NCBI GenBank assembly: GCA_947631525.1
Contig: CANRLQ010000002.1
Coordinates: forward strand, 1 to 28,829
Reading direction: 5' to 3'
Length of the DNA: 28,829 bases
From: an uncultured Bacilli bacterium
GTDB lineage: Bacteria > Bacillota_I > Bacilli_A > RF39 > UBA660
Part shown: positions 1 through 7,222 of the stretch, one piece after another
How the letters are laid out: each line of letters starts with the position of its first letter
Numbering within the stretch: the stretch's first letter is position 1
Notes under the pieces: generated by a model
What the model was told of the DNA's origin: nothing
Database searches by the model: none
What the model saw: only the letters and a program-made list of their open reading frames with translations
Made by a program: the position numbers and the translations under genes

Positions 1-617
1 TTAAATATATGAAAATGGCTTTATCAGATGATTTTGGAGATGTATTTTCAATTATGATTGCTTCCATATTTTTACCATTTTTGCCACTATTACCAATTCA
101 AATGTTGTTTCAAGATTTTATTTATGATTTTTCACAAATTGGAATTCCATATGACAATGTAGATGAAGAATTCCTAAAGAAACCAAAAAAATGGAATACT
201 AAAGGTATCTCTCGATTTATGATTGTCATGGGATTAACATCTTCTCTTATTGATACATTAGCTTTCATTATCTTTTGGTTTGTTCTAGGATATAATTCAT
301 TAAATTATCAAGCCTATTTTCAAACAGCATGGTTTGTTCTATGTTTATTAACAGAGCTATTAATTATTCATAATGTTAGAACAAGTAAAAGACCATTTAT
401 AGATTCTAAAGCATCATCAATTTTATCAAGCTTAACACTAGTATCATCATTGTTAACAATCATAACGCCTATCTTATTTGTTTCTATACCAGCATTTGGA
501 TTTACCATTTTACCAGTAAAATTTTATATATGGGCATTAATATTAATTACAATTTACATATTATTAGTAACAATTGTTAAAAAATTATATATAAAAAGAT
601 ATAAAGAATGGTTATAG
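1..617 (+). CDS. mgtA: Magnesium-translocating P-type ATPase, C-terminal part (5' end outside window)
   Basis: The reading frame is open from base 3 to the TAG at 615-617, so this is the last ~205 residues of a longer protein. The sequence matches the C-terminal membrane domain of MgtA/MgtB-type Mg2+ importers: a hydrophobic stretch with FLPFLPLLPIQ, then the family signature YDFSQIGIPYDNVDEEFL and KKPKKW, then a helical block with TAWFVLCLLTELLIIH and VRTSKRPFI, ending in the family-typical RYKEWL. The family (P-type class 3B) uses ATP hydrolysis to bring Mg2+ into the cytoplasm. The phosphorylation domain (DKTGT) and nucleotide-binding domain lie upstream and cannot be seen. The ATG at 9 is an internal Met, not a start. 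A strong terminator follows within 4 bases. Identity is secure; whether the full gene is intact cannot be judged. Confidence 0.93.
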   Translation, partial: KYMKMALSDDFGDVFSIMIASIFLPFLPLLPIQMLFQDFIYDFSQIGIPYDNVDEEFLKKPKKWNTKGISRFMIVMGLTSSLIDTLAFIIFWFVLGYNSLNYQAYFQTAWFVLCLLTELLIIHNVRTSKRPFIDSKASSILSSLTLVSSLLTIITPILFVSIPAFGFTILPVKFYIWALILITIYILLVTIVKKLYIKRYKEWL

Positions 618-620
618 TAA

Positions 621-664
621 AAAAAGCAAACTTCATCATAAATCTATAAGAAGTTTGCTTTTTC
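621..664 (+). terminator. Rho-independent terminator after mgtA
   Basis: A perfect 14-bp inverted repeat (AAAAAGCAAACTTC at 621-634, GAAGTTTGCTTTTT at 650-663) with a 15-nt loop ends in a T-run. It begins 3 nt after the mgtA stop. The arms are A/T-symmetric, so it could also stop transcription arriving from the right. Confidence 0.9.
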
Positions 665-878
665 TTTGGTATAAAGCTATAATTATATTAATGATTGTTG
701 CTATAATAATCTCTTTTGTAAAAAATTATAGAACCAATGACACCATTAGCATTTCTATTCGAACTTTTTCGAATATTGATATAAAAGGCTTGCAAAAGTT
801 CTTTTCTTTTTTTATGGTATTTCGATAATTTAGTAAAAATGTCATTAAAATATGCTATAATATTAGATAAGTAGCTTT
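665..878. other. Gene-free stretch between mgtA and the Myb-repeat locus
   Basis: I see no supported gene here. An antisense open frame at 688-918 has no ribosome binding site or recognisable family. The stretch holds a 7-bp inverted repeat (ATTCGAA at 757-763, TTCGAAT at 768-774), a TATAAT-like box near 701, and the promoter described at 853-861. Confidence 0.5.
853..861 (+). promoter_or_regulatory. Extended -10 promoter for the Myb-repeat/sigma locus
   Basis: TGCTATAAT is a perfect extended -10 box. No convincing -35 is found 16-18 nt upstream, which is common for extended -10 promoters. The 16-mer ATATGCTATAATATTA (850-865) recurs exactly at 20961-20976 in front of the 21016 SDR gene, which supports its being a promoter. 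Expected transcript start is near 868. Confidence 0.65.
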
Positions 879-1128
879 TTGAGGAAGTTAGTAAAAAGGA
901 ACAAAAGAAATTAGACAAAAGAAGAAGATGAATATATAAAAAGTAATTTTAAAATCAAAAATTTTAGTGAAATGGCAAAACATCTTGGTTGTACAATAAA
1001 TACAGTTCAAAATAGAGTAGAATTTTTAGGTTGTGAATTTGAAAGAAAAAAATAAGAAGATGGACAGAAGAAAAAACTATAGATAAACAAGGTTCACAAC
1101 TATCTTTAAAAAGAGGTAATAGAAAATG
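879..1128 (+). pseudogene. Decayed Myb-repeat gene or array end
   Basis: Reading from 879 gives a short basic lead, then TAG at 912-914 exactly where the invariant Trp (TGG) of a repeat should be. It then continues as TKEEDEYIKSNF, KNFSEMAKHLG and NTVQNRVEFLG, a clear Myb/SANT-like repeat of the kind found in the next gene. The frame stops at TAA 1053-1055. One base back, through an A7 tract (1046-1052), it continues as IRRWTEEKTIDKQ and ends at a TGA that overlaps the next ATG (ATGA at 1126-1129). The distance from the lost Trp at 912 to the Trp at 1061 is 149 nt, one base short of 50 codons, matching the repeat period plus a 1-nt loss. Two lesions and no clear start or ribosome binding site point to decay. 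The alternative is programmed -1 slippage at A AAA AAA, but the TAG would still need explaining. Confidence 0.7.
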
Positions 1129-3483
1129 AAACAGAAATTTTATTGGACAGAAGAAAAAATATCTGAATTAAAAAATATATGGAATACTAAATCATTATAT
1201 AAGATTGCTGCAGATTTCCATACAACACAAGAAACAATAATAGAAAAAGCAAACGAGATTGGTTTAGAAGAATATAAAAGTAATCGTTGGACAAAAGAAG
1301 AAGAGGAACTTCTTCGTGAATATTCAAAAAAATATGTTACAAAAACAATAGCAAAAAAATTAGGGAGAAGTTATTTAGCTGTCCAAAAGAAGGCTGTTAA
1401 ATTAGGAATTGAATTACATTCAACACCTGATCCATGGAAAAAGTGGATGATAGATTACTTAAAAGATAATATTAATAAGCAACCTATAGGACAAATAGAA
1501 TCAATGATTGGGCTAAGTTATCATTCGATATTAACTAAATGTAAAGAATTGGGAATTGAATATGTTAAAGAAAATTGGACTGGAGAGGAAATTAGAATAT
1601 TAAAAGAATATGCTAGTAAATGTCATTATACTGAATTAACAAAAGTTTTGCCAAATAGAACTATTGGAGCTATTTCTGCAAAAGCTTATGAATTAGGAAT
1701 TAAAACAATATCTACATATACAAAATTAGATGATAAACAAATCAAATATATAAAAGATAATTGGGGAAAAATACCTGCTACACAAATAGCAAGAAACTTA
1801 AAAATTAGTATTGGTGTTTTAAATCGATATAAAAAGAAATTAAATCTCCCAAATACAGGACAACAAAAAAAGTGGACTAAGGATAAAATAAGTAAATTAA
1901 GAAATGATGCTAAAACGAAAACTAGGAATGAACTAGCAAAGAAGTATAAGACATCACCTGATCTAATTTCCCTCATTGCTAGAAAAAATAATATTAAATT
2001 AATCGATTCAAAAATTTTATGGACTGATGAATTAGTTAGTCAATTAGAAAAATTAATTGATCAAGGATTAGGAATAAGTGACATCTCAAAACAAATGGAT
2101 ATAAAATCATATTCAGTTAGACAACAAATTAGAAAAATGAAAGGTAATGGCTTTGTTAATTCAAATTCCAAAGTCATGAGATGGACTGATGATGAAGTTG
2201 ATAAATTAATTAGTTTATCCAAAATATATACAACAGATGAAATAGCTGAAATGCTTAATAAAACTGAAAGACAAATATATCAAAAAGCAGTAAAACTTGG
2301 AATTAAAATAAATAGAAATAAACAAAATTTATGGACCGAAGAAGATAATCAAATGCTAATAAATTTACATGATAGTTATGAGCTTCATCTTCTTTCAAAG
2401 ATTATGGGAAAATCCGAAGGAGTTATTCGTGAAAAAGCTAAAGATTTAGAACTAGATTTGAAATTTAAAGATAAAACAAGATGGTCTTTAGAAGAAGAAC
2501 AATTATTGAGAAAATATGCAAAGGATTGTACAATAAATGAAATTGCACATCTTCTAGATCGTACAACTTCATCAATTAGGGGAAAATTAAGATACATGGG
2601 AATTAAAGCAGCTCAAAGTTCAAAGTATTGGACTGAAGAAGAGGAAAGTGAATTAAGAGAGTTATCAAATAATTTTTCAATAGATGAGATTGCTGAAAAA
2701 ATGAATAAGTCTTATGGTTCGATTACTGTTAAATTACATAAATTAGGAATAACTGCAAAAAATTATTCTAATAAAAAATGGACCGAAGAAGAGGAAACAC
2801 AGTTATTAGAGTTATTAACTTCTTATTCATTATTTGAAGTTGCTGAAATATTAGAAAGAAGTGAAGAGGCAATACTTGTGAAGGCAATTAGTTTAGGATA
2901 CAATATTGATTCAAAACATAGAAAATGGACAAAAGAGGAAGAAATTTTACTATCTGATTTATGGGGTACACAATCGATAGATAATATTGCTAAAAAATTA
3001 AACAGGACTGTATCTTCAATTAGAAATAGAGTGCATGTTCTTGGTCTTGGATCACAAATAGAAAATAATTATGATGGGCTTAGAATTCAAGATATTTCTG
3101 ATATATTTCAAGTTAATAGAAATATTATTTTAACATCATGGGTAAATTTAGGATTAAAATTAAATTTTAGAAAAAGATCTAATCATAGCGTATATTCTTA
3201 TGTTCAAATAAATGATTTGTATGAATTTTTAGAAAAAAATCAAAATATATGGGATAGTAGAAATTTAGAAGAGAATATTTTGGGAACTGAACCTGATTGG
3301 TTAAAAGAAAAAAGAATTAAAGATAGATTATTATCAACAGATGAATTTGGAATAGAAAATTTAACAAAACAACAATTATTATTAGCTAAACAATATTTCT
3401 TGGATTCAGAACAGGCAAAAGAAACTAGCGAAAATGTAATTAATGCTAGATTGATTAAAAATAAAGAAAATAAAAGAAGGTAG
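1126..3483 (+). CDS. Protein of 13 tandem Myb/SANT-like DNA-binding repeats
   Basis: The 785-residue protein is almost wholly repeats of 47-54 residues. Each begins with Trp (residues 7, 55, 104, 151, 250, 299, 353, 403, 453, 502, 552, 601; Leu replaces it at 201). The pattern is WTxEEExxLxxL, then EIAxxLxRS/T, then a third helix ending KLGI, as in Myb/SANT-like helix-turn-helix modules found in Bacillota and phage proteins. Residues ~650-735 form a different module with a second HTH (IQDISDIFQVNRNIILTSW) and the motif WDSR-NILGTEPDWLKEKR, shared with the next gene. A charged tail ends the protein. There is no signal peptide or membrane segment, so it should be cytoplasmic. The start is supported by AGAGG at 1112-1116. 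The next gene follows after 5 nt. The role is inferred: sequence-specific binding over an extended DNA site. A structural nucleoid-type role is also possible. Confidence 0.75.
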   Translation: MKQKFYWTEEKISELKNIWNTKSLYKIAADFHTTQETIIEKANEIGLEEYKSNRWTKEEEELLREYSKKYVTKTIAKKLGRSYLAVQKKAVKLGIELHSTPDPWKKWMIDYLKDNINKQPIGQIESMIGLSYHSILTKCKELGIEYVKENWTGEEIRILKEYASKCHYTELTKVLPNRTIGAISAKAYELGIKTISTYTKLDDKQIKYIKDNWGKIPATQIARNLKISIGVLNRYKKKLNLPNTGQQKKWTKDKISKLRNDAKTKTRNELAKKYKTSPDLISLIARKNNIKLIDSKILWTDELVSQLEKLIDQGLGISDISKQMDIKSYSVRQQIRKMKGNGFVNSNSKVMRWTDDEVDKLISLSKIYTTDEIAEMLNKTERQIYQKAVKLGIKINRNKQNLWTEEDNQMLINLHDSYELHLLSKIMGKSEGVIREKAKDLELDLKFKDKTRWSLEEEQLLRKYAKDCTINEIAHLLDRTTSSIRGKLRYMGIKAAQSSKYWTEEEESELRELSNNFSIDEIAEKMNKSYGSITVKLHKLGITAKNYSNKKWTEEEETQLLELLTSYSLFEVAEILERSEEAILVKAISLGYNIDSKHRKWTKEEEILLSDLWGTQSIDNIAKKLNRTVSSIRNRVHVLGLGSQIENNYDGLRIQDISDIFQVNRNIILTSWVNLGLKLNFRKRSNHSVYSYVQINDLYEFLEKNQNIWDSRNLEENILGTEPDWLKEKRIKDRLLSTDEFGIENLTKQQLLLAKQYFLDSEQAKETSENVINARLIKNKENKRR

Positions 3484-3488
3484 TTGCT

Positions 3489-4544
3489 ATGAAAGGTAAA
3501 AAAAGACAGTTTACCGATGAGGAAATACAATATATAATAAGTAATTGGGGAAAAGAGTCTCCTCATAGTATGAAAAAAAAGTTTAATTGTTCATGGTATG
3601 CAGTTTGTAATATAGCAGAAAAAAATGGATTAGAAATACCTAGATCTAATGAATGGACAAATGAAGAAATTGAAACATTAAAATTATTGTCTGATAAATA
3701 TCATTATTCTGAAATAGCAAAAATTATGAATAAAACAGAAAATGCTATTTATATAAAAGCAAGAAGATTAGGAATAACTTTAATACAAGATAAAAGAAAA
3801 TGGACAAAAGAAGAAGAAACTTTATTATCTGATTTATGGGGAACTAAATCGATTGAAACTATAGCAAAAAATATGAAAAGGACTGTTTTTTCATTAAGAG
3901 TTAAAGCAGTAAGAATGGGACTTGGTCCTATGATTAGGAATAATTATGATCTTATTACGGTGTCTGATATGTGTGATTTACTCAATGTTACTCGTGATAG
4001 AATTACAACTACATGGATTAGTTTAGGTTTGAATTTAAAACAGAAAAAATTAACTAAAAATATGTCATATTATGTTATTACATGGGACGATTTAATGAAA
4101 TTTTTAGAAAATAATCAAAATGAATGGGATTCAAGATATGTTGAAAAAAATATTTTGGGAACTGAACCTGAATGGTTAAAAGAAAAAAGAATTAGAGATA
4201 TTGAAGAAAATCCTCTTTGGTATCGTAAGTGGACCGAAGAAGAAATAAAGCAAGCAGAAACTTTATTTAAATCTGGTAAGGATTATAAAGAAATTGCCAA
4301 AATTATAAATAGAAGTGAATGGGCAGTTGCTAATTTGCTTAGAAATATGGGTTACAGTTATATGCTACCTAGGTTTTGGAAAGGTAAAGATTTAAAATAT
4401 TTAAGAGAAAATTATGAAAATATGACTTATTTAGAAATAGCAGAAGCAATTGGCAGAACAACGAAAGCAGTTAGTAGTAAAGCTGAAGAATTAGGATATC
4501 AAAAGAAATTGATAAAATCAAAAAATAATGGTGGTGAAAATTAA
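3489..4544 (+). CDS. Second Myb/SANT-like repeat protein, paralogue of the preceding gene's C-terminal part
   Basis: This 351-residue protein has three Myb/SANT-like repeats, then the same HTH plus WDSR-NILGTEPEWLKEKR module seen in the 1126 gene, then two more repeats (KWTEEEIKQAETLF and the divergent RFWKGKDLKYL). The third repeat plus module (about 3800-4200) is clearly related at DNA and protein level to 2920-3330, so the genes share an internal tandem duplication. It starts 5 nt after the upstream stop and ends one base before the ATG of the sigma gene, so the three form one operon. It is cytoplasmic, with no membrane segment. It probably binds DNA; whether it works with the larger protein or competes with it cannot be read from sequence. 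Confidence 0.75.
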   Translation: MKGKKRQFTDEEIQYIISNWGKESPHSMKKKFNCSWYAVCNIAEKNGLEIPRSNEWTNEEIETLKLLSDKYHYSEIAKIMNKTENAIYIKARRLGITLIQDKRKWTKEEETLLSDLWGTKSIETIAKNMKRTVFSLRVKAVRMGLGPMIRNNYDLITVSDMCDLLNVTRDRITTTWISLGLNLKQKKLTKNMSYYVITWDDLMKFLENNQNEWDSRYVEKNILGTEPEWLKEKRIRDIEENPLWYRKWTEEEIKQAETLFKSGKDYKEIAKIINRSEWAVANLLRNMGYSYMLPRFWKGKDLKYLRENYENMTYLEIAEAIGRTTKAVSSKAEELGYQKKLIKSKNNGGEN

Positions 4545-4545
4545 T

Positions 4546-5193
4546 ATGGCTAGGAGATTATCATTAGAAGAAACAAAGAATTATTTAAAAGCATGGCGAG
4601 AATTTTCTGATAAAGAAGCATTAGAAATTTTAATGACATGTAATGGAGGATTAGTTGGCTTCTTTTCTAAAAAGTATCTAGGAAAAGGTTTAACATTTGA
4701 AGAATTAAATTCAGCTGGTAATTATGGTTTACTAAATGCAATTAATAAGTTTAACTATAAAGAAATAACAATAGAAAAATTTAGTGCATATATTTCTGTT
4801 GCAATTGAAAATTCAATAAAAGCTGAATTAAAAAAATATAATAAACATAGTCATGTATTAAGTTTTGATCAACCAATAGTTCAGAATAAAGATGGCGATG
4901 AAATGAAAATTGAAGATCTTGTTGGTACTGATGCTGAACAATTAATAGATGATGTAATATCGGAAATGAAAATAGATATTGTTCGTGAAGCTTTGCAATG
5001 TTTGACATCTAGAGAACAGCAAATTATTTTATTAAGATATGGTCTTGATGAAGCACACAAAAAAACACAAGATGAAGTAGCAGAAATATTTGGTTGTTCT
5101 AAAAAAACAATTTTAAGGCAAGAACAAAAGGCATTAGTTAAAATGAGACATCCTAGAAATACAATAAAATTAAAAGATTTTATTGATGTATAA
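4546..5193 (+). CDS. RNA polymerase sigma-70-family factor, SigE/SigK-like, linked to the Myb-repeat proteins
   Basis: The 215-residue protein has region 2 (LVGFFSKKYL, FEELNSAGNYGLLNAINKF, FSAYISVAIENSIKAELKKY, residues ~36-98), a linker LSFDQPIVQNKDGDEMKIEDLVGTD that resembles the region 2-4 linker of sporulation factors SigE/SigK, and region 4 (residues ~150-200: LTSREQQIILLRYGL, then the HTH QDEVAEIFGCSKKTILRQEQ). Region 3 is short or absent. The ATG at 4546 is preferred over 4528 because GGTGGTG (4530-4536) sits 9 nt upstream of it and it follows the previous stop by one base. It should direct core RNA polymerase to a dedicated promoter set. No anti-sigma gene is adjacent, so the Myb-repeat proteins are candidates for modulating it (inference). 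The linker has no recognisable pro-sequence. Confidence 0.85.
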   Translation: MARRLSLEETKNYLKAWREFSDKEALEILMTCNGGLVGFFSKKYLGKGLTFEELNSAGNYGLLNAINKFNYKEITIEKFSAYISVAIENSIKAELKKYNKHSHVLSFDQPIVQNKDGDEMKIEDLVGTDAEQLIDDVISEMKIDIVREALQCLTSREQQIILLRYGLDEAHKKTQDEVAEIFGCSKKTILRQEQKALVKMRHPRNTIKLKDFIDV

Positions 5194-5341
5194 AATGAAA
5201 ATAATGTTATTTATATTTAAATGTTTATATAAAATTTTGTAATATGTTGATTACTTAGAACTTTTATAAATAATTTTTTCTCAGTCTATTTCTTAAGTTG
5301 GTTTACCTACTTAGTAGTATGCTAATATATTATATATAAAA

Positions 5342-5390
5342 AAAACAGAAATTCGTTAGTTGGTAAAATTCTTTCGAATTTCTGTTTTCT
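5342..5390 (+). terminator. Terminator of the Myb-repeat/sigma operon
   Basis: A perfect 14-bp inverted repeat (AAAACAGAAATTCG at 5342-5355, CGAATTTCTGTTTT at 5375-5388) has a 19-nt loop and A/T-rich flanks on both sides. It lies ~150 nt after the sigma gene stop and may act in both directions. Confidence 0.85.
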
Positions 5391-5456
5391 TAATTTAATT
5401 TTTTATAACAAATGTACTCTAGAAAACAAAAAAATTTATTTAAATAATATAAATTA

Positions 5457-5465
5457 TGATATAAT
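5457..5465 (+). promoter_or_regulatory. Extended -10 promoter for the 5561 gene
   Basis: TGATATAAT at 5457-5465 is a full extended -10. The hexamer 17 nt upstream (TTATTT) is a poor -35. The implied leader is about 90 nt. Confidence 0.6.
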
Positions 5466-5560
5466 TGATTAAATAAATTTTTGTAAATAATCAAATATAC
5501 GTTAATATCGAAGGTAATTATTAAAGATGATGATTATTATATTTAAGGAGTTGAAGGTAA

Positions 5561-6250
5561 ATGAGTAAATCAATCATAGGGATTGTAGCAAAACATGATA
5601 TAAAAAGTACAAAAATAAGAACTAGTTCATTGATTAGAGATGAAGTAAAACAAGCAATATTTGCTAATAATGCTATTGCTATAGGAATATTATCACCAAA
5701 TGAAGAAATTCAGTATACAGTTGATGATTGGCAAAAATATGAATATAAAATAAAAAAGGAAGAAATAATAGAACAAATAAATCTATGTGATGGTATTATA
5801 CTACAAGGTGGTAACAGTAATGAAGCATATGAAAATTGGATAGCAAAATATTGTTATGAAAATGATATTCCTGTACTAGGATTATGTGGTGGTCAAAATA
5901 GTATAGTTAGAGCACTTGGTGGAACAACTTATAAAATTAAAAATCCTGAAGAACATAATAGACAACGTGAACAATATGTTCATAATATAAAAATAAATAA
6001 AAAATCTAAATTTTATGATATAGTTGGTAAAGAAGAAATAATGGTAAATTCAAGACATAATAGAGATGTAGATAATTGCCCAAAATTGGAAAAGGTTGCT
6101 TTTTGTGAAGATGGATATGCAGATGTTATTGAATCTAAAGACAAATTATTTTATCTTGGAACAAGGTTTCATCCAGAAAGCTTATATAAAATAGATGATA
6201 ATATGAACAATATTTTCAAAAAATTTATAGAAGTCTGTAAAAATAATTAG
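5561..6250 (+). CDS. Class I glutamine amidotransferase-like hydrolase (peptidase C26, PuuD-like)
   Basis: This 229-residue cytoplasmic protein has the class I amidotransferase fold signatures: the oxyanion strand GIILQGGNS (79-86), the nucleophile elbow LGLCGGQNS with Cys109, and the His/Glu part of the triad in FHPES (His204, Glu206). It is closest in layout to the C26 family, which includes gamma-glutamyl-GABA hydrolases (PuuD), rather than to glutaminase subunits of biosynthetic enzymes. VNSRHNR (162-168) corresponds to the family's conserved NSxHxQ segment with Arg-His-Asn here. The substrate is not evident because no polyamine or folate genes are nearby. The start is fixed by AAGGAG at 5545-5550. 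It appears monocistronic, with its own promoter and a weak terminator. Confidence 0.85.
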   Translation: MSKSIIGIVAKHDIKSTKIRTSSLIRDEVKQAIFANNAIAIGILSPNEEIQYTVDDWQKYEYKIKKEEIIEQINLCDGIILQGGNSNEAYENWIAKYCYENDIPVLGLCGGQNSIVRALGGTTYKIKNPEEHNRQREQYVHNIKINKKSKFYDIVGKEEIMVNSRHNRDVDNCPKLEKVAFCEDGYADVIESKDKLFYLGTRFHPESLYKIDDNMNNIFKKFIEVCKNN

Positions 6251-6269
6251 GAATAACAATAAAATATTA

Positions 6270-6310
6270 AATAAAATCTATTGCTTTTTATAATATAGAT
6301 TTTATTGTTT
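6270..6310 (+). terminator. Probable weak terminator after the C26 hydrolase
   Basis: A 12-bp inverted repeat (AATAAAATCTAT at 6270-6281, ATAGATTTTATT at 6295-6306) with a 13-nt loop and a following GTTT. The stem has only one G-C pair, so efficiency is doubtful. Confidence 0.5.
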
Positions 6311-6446
6311 GCTATATTTAAATTAATTTAAATATGAATTGTTAATTAGTTTGTTCATTCACTACATTATTGAGTGTATGATGTATGAATTATTGTTTAT
6401 ATAATACTTTTTTATATTATCTATAAAAATTTATTTTTATCATCAA

Positions 6447-6476
6447 TTTACTAATCAGTATTATACATGATATAAT
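6447..6476 (+). promoter_or_regulatory. Promoter for the 6511-7858 gene pair
   Basis: -35 TTTACT (6447-6452), 18-nt spacer, extended -10 TGATATAAT (6468-6476). 26 of these 30 bases are identical, at the same spacing, to the nfo promoter at 16042-16071. Expected start is near 6483, giving a ~28-nt leader that carries AGGTGAT (6499-6505) just before the ATG. Confidence 0.8.
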
Positions 6477-6510
6477 GATTCATGAAAAAAGGAATATCAG
6501 GTGATACTTT

Positions 6511-7221
6511 ATGGATGTTTATCATATTAATAAAAATGATTTAAATTCAAATTATTTTCATTTTACATATAAGAAGAATTTAGAATCAATTAATTCTAAA
6601 GGTTTAGTCCCTAATATTGGTAATAATGCCAAAAATATAGAAAAAACAAAAAAAATATTTTTTGTTGAAGGTTTAGATAATTTACTAATTTTATTTGATT
6701 GTTGGATTAATGCATTATATTATATTCCCGTTATACCATTTATTTATAAATTAGGTGCTTTCTTTTTAAGATGTAAATGGTTTCCAAATATAATAGGCGA
6801 TAGTTATTTTAAAGTTTTAAAGGTAAGTAAATTACATCAAAGAAGAGCTTTTAAAAAACTCGATAAAATATTAGATTATGGAATACTCTTAAAATTAGAT
6901 TTAGAAGAAAATATTGATTTTAAGTATGATGATAAAGATGAAATAAAATCTCGTGGCTATATTAAAAGACATCTAGAAATCTGTGGCTATTCTAAGAAAT
7001 ATTCAAATTTAAATAGTAATATAATGGATAAATGGAATATGCATACTCTAACTGACCGTGTAGTTGATATTAAAAAAATAAAAATTTGTTCTTTAAATAA
7101 TAATAATTCTAATCTTAGAGATATATTTAATTATTGTTTACAAAATACTACAATAGAATTAAAAAATATTTGTCCAGAATTGTATTCATATTTAAAATAT
7201 AAAAACTACGTGGATGTGTAA
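6511..7221 (+). CDS. Unknown protein with an HFT...GLxPxIG N-terminus, paired with an HD-domain gene
   Basis: I do not recognise a named family with confidence. The 236-residue protein starts with YFHFTYKKNLESINSKGLVP followed by IGNNA, IEKTKKIFFVEG and a Leu/Ile-rich segment with DCWI. This arrangement (HFT near the N-terminus, NLxSIxxxGL, then a strand KIFF) recalls the opening of ADP-ribosyltransferase-like folds, where a His-x-Thr binds NAD, but the other catalytic motifs are not evident. A second half has GILLKLDLEENIDF and MDKWNMHT. A hydrophobic patch near residues 70-90 (ALYYIPVIPFIYKLGAFFL) could touch a membrane. AGGTGAT lies 5 nt before the ATG. Its stop is one base before the preferred ATG of the downstream HD gene, implying co-expression. 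An enzyme-antidote or nucleotide-signalling pair is a speculation from context only. Confidence 0.55.
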   Translation: MDVYHINKNDLNSNYFHFTYKKNLESINSKGLVPNIGNNAKNIEKTKKIFFVEGLDNLLILFDCWINALYYIPVIPFIYKLGAFFLRCKWFPNIIGDSYFKVLKVSKLHQRRAFKKLDKILDYGILLKLDLEENIDFKYDDKDEIKSRGYIKRHLEICGYSKKYSNLNSNIMDKWNMHTLTDRVVDIKKIKICSLNNNNSNLRDIFNYCLQNTTIELKNICPELYSYLKYKNYVDV

Positions 7222-7222
7222 A

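Larger units (their letters stand above)
5194..5560. other. Intergenic region with terminator, palindrome and promoter
   Basis: No gene is seen. It contains a symmetric hairpin-like sequence at 5294-5313 (TAAGT-T-GG-TTTA-CC-T-ACTTA), the terminator at 5342-5390 and the promoter at 5457-5465. The ~90 nt between that promoter and the 5561 start has no riboswitch motif that I recognise. Confidence 0.6.

Noticed and set aside
688..918. Antisense open frame of 76 codons
   Set aside because: No ribosome binding site, no family signal, and it overlaps the promoter and the start of the decayed repeat gene on the other strand.
1686..3566. Antisense open frames across the Myb-repeat genes (for example 1686-1976, 2385-2597, 3240-3566)
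   Set aside because: Low-complexity complements of Lys/Glu-rich coding sequence; no start signals, and the plus-strand genes are clearly real.
4781..5008. Antisense open frame inside the sigma gene
   Set aside because: Shadow of a conserved sigma-70 coding region.
879..5390. Prophage or integrative element origin of the Myb-repeat locus
   Set aside because: Possible in view of the protein types, but no integrase, attachment repeats or phage genes lie next to it, and base composition looks like that of the neighbours.
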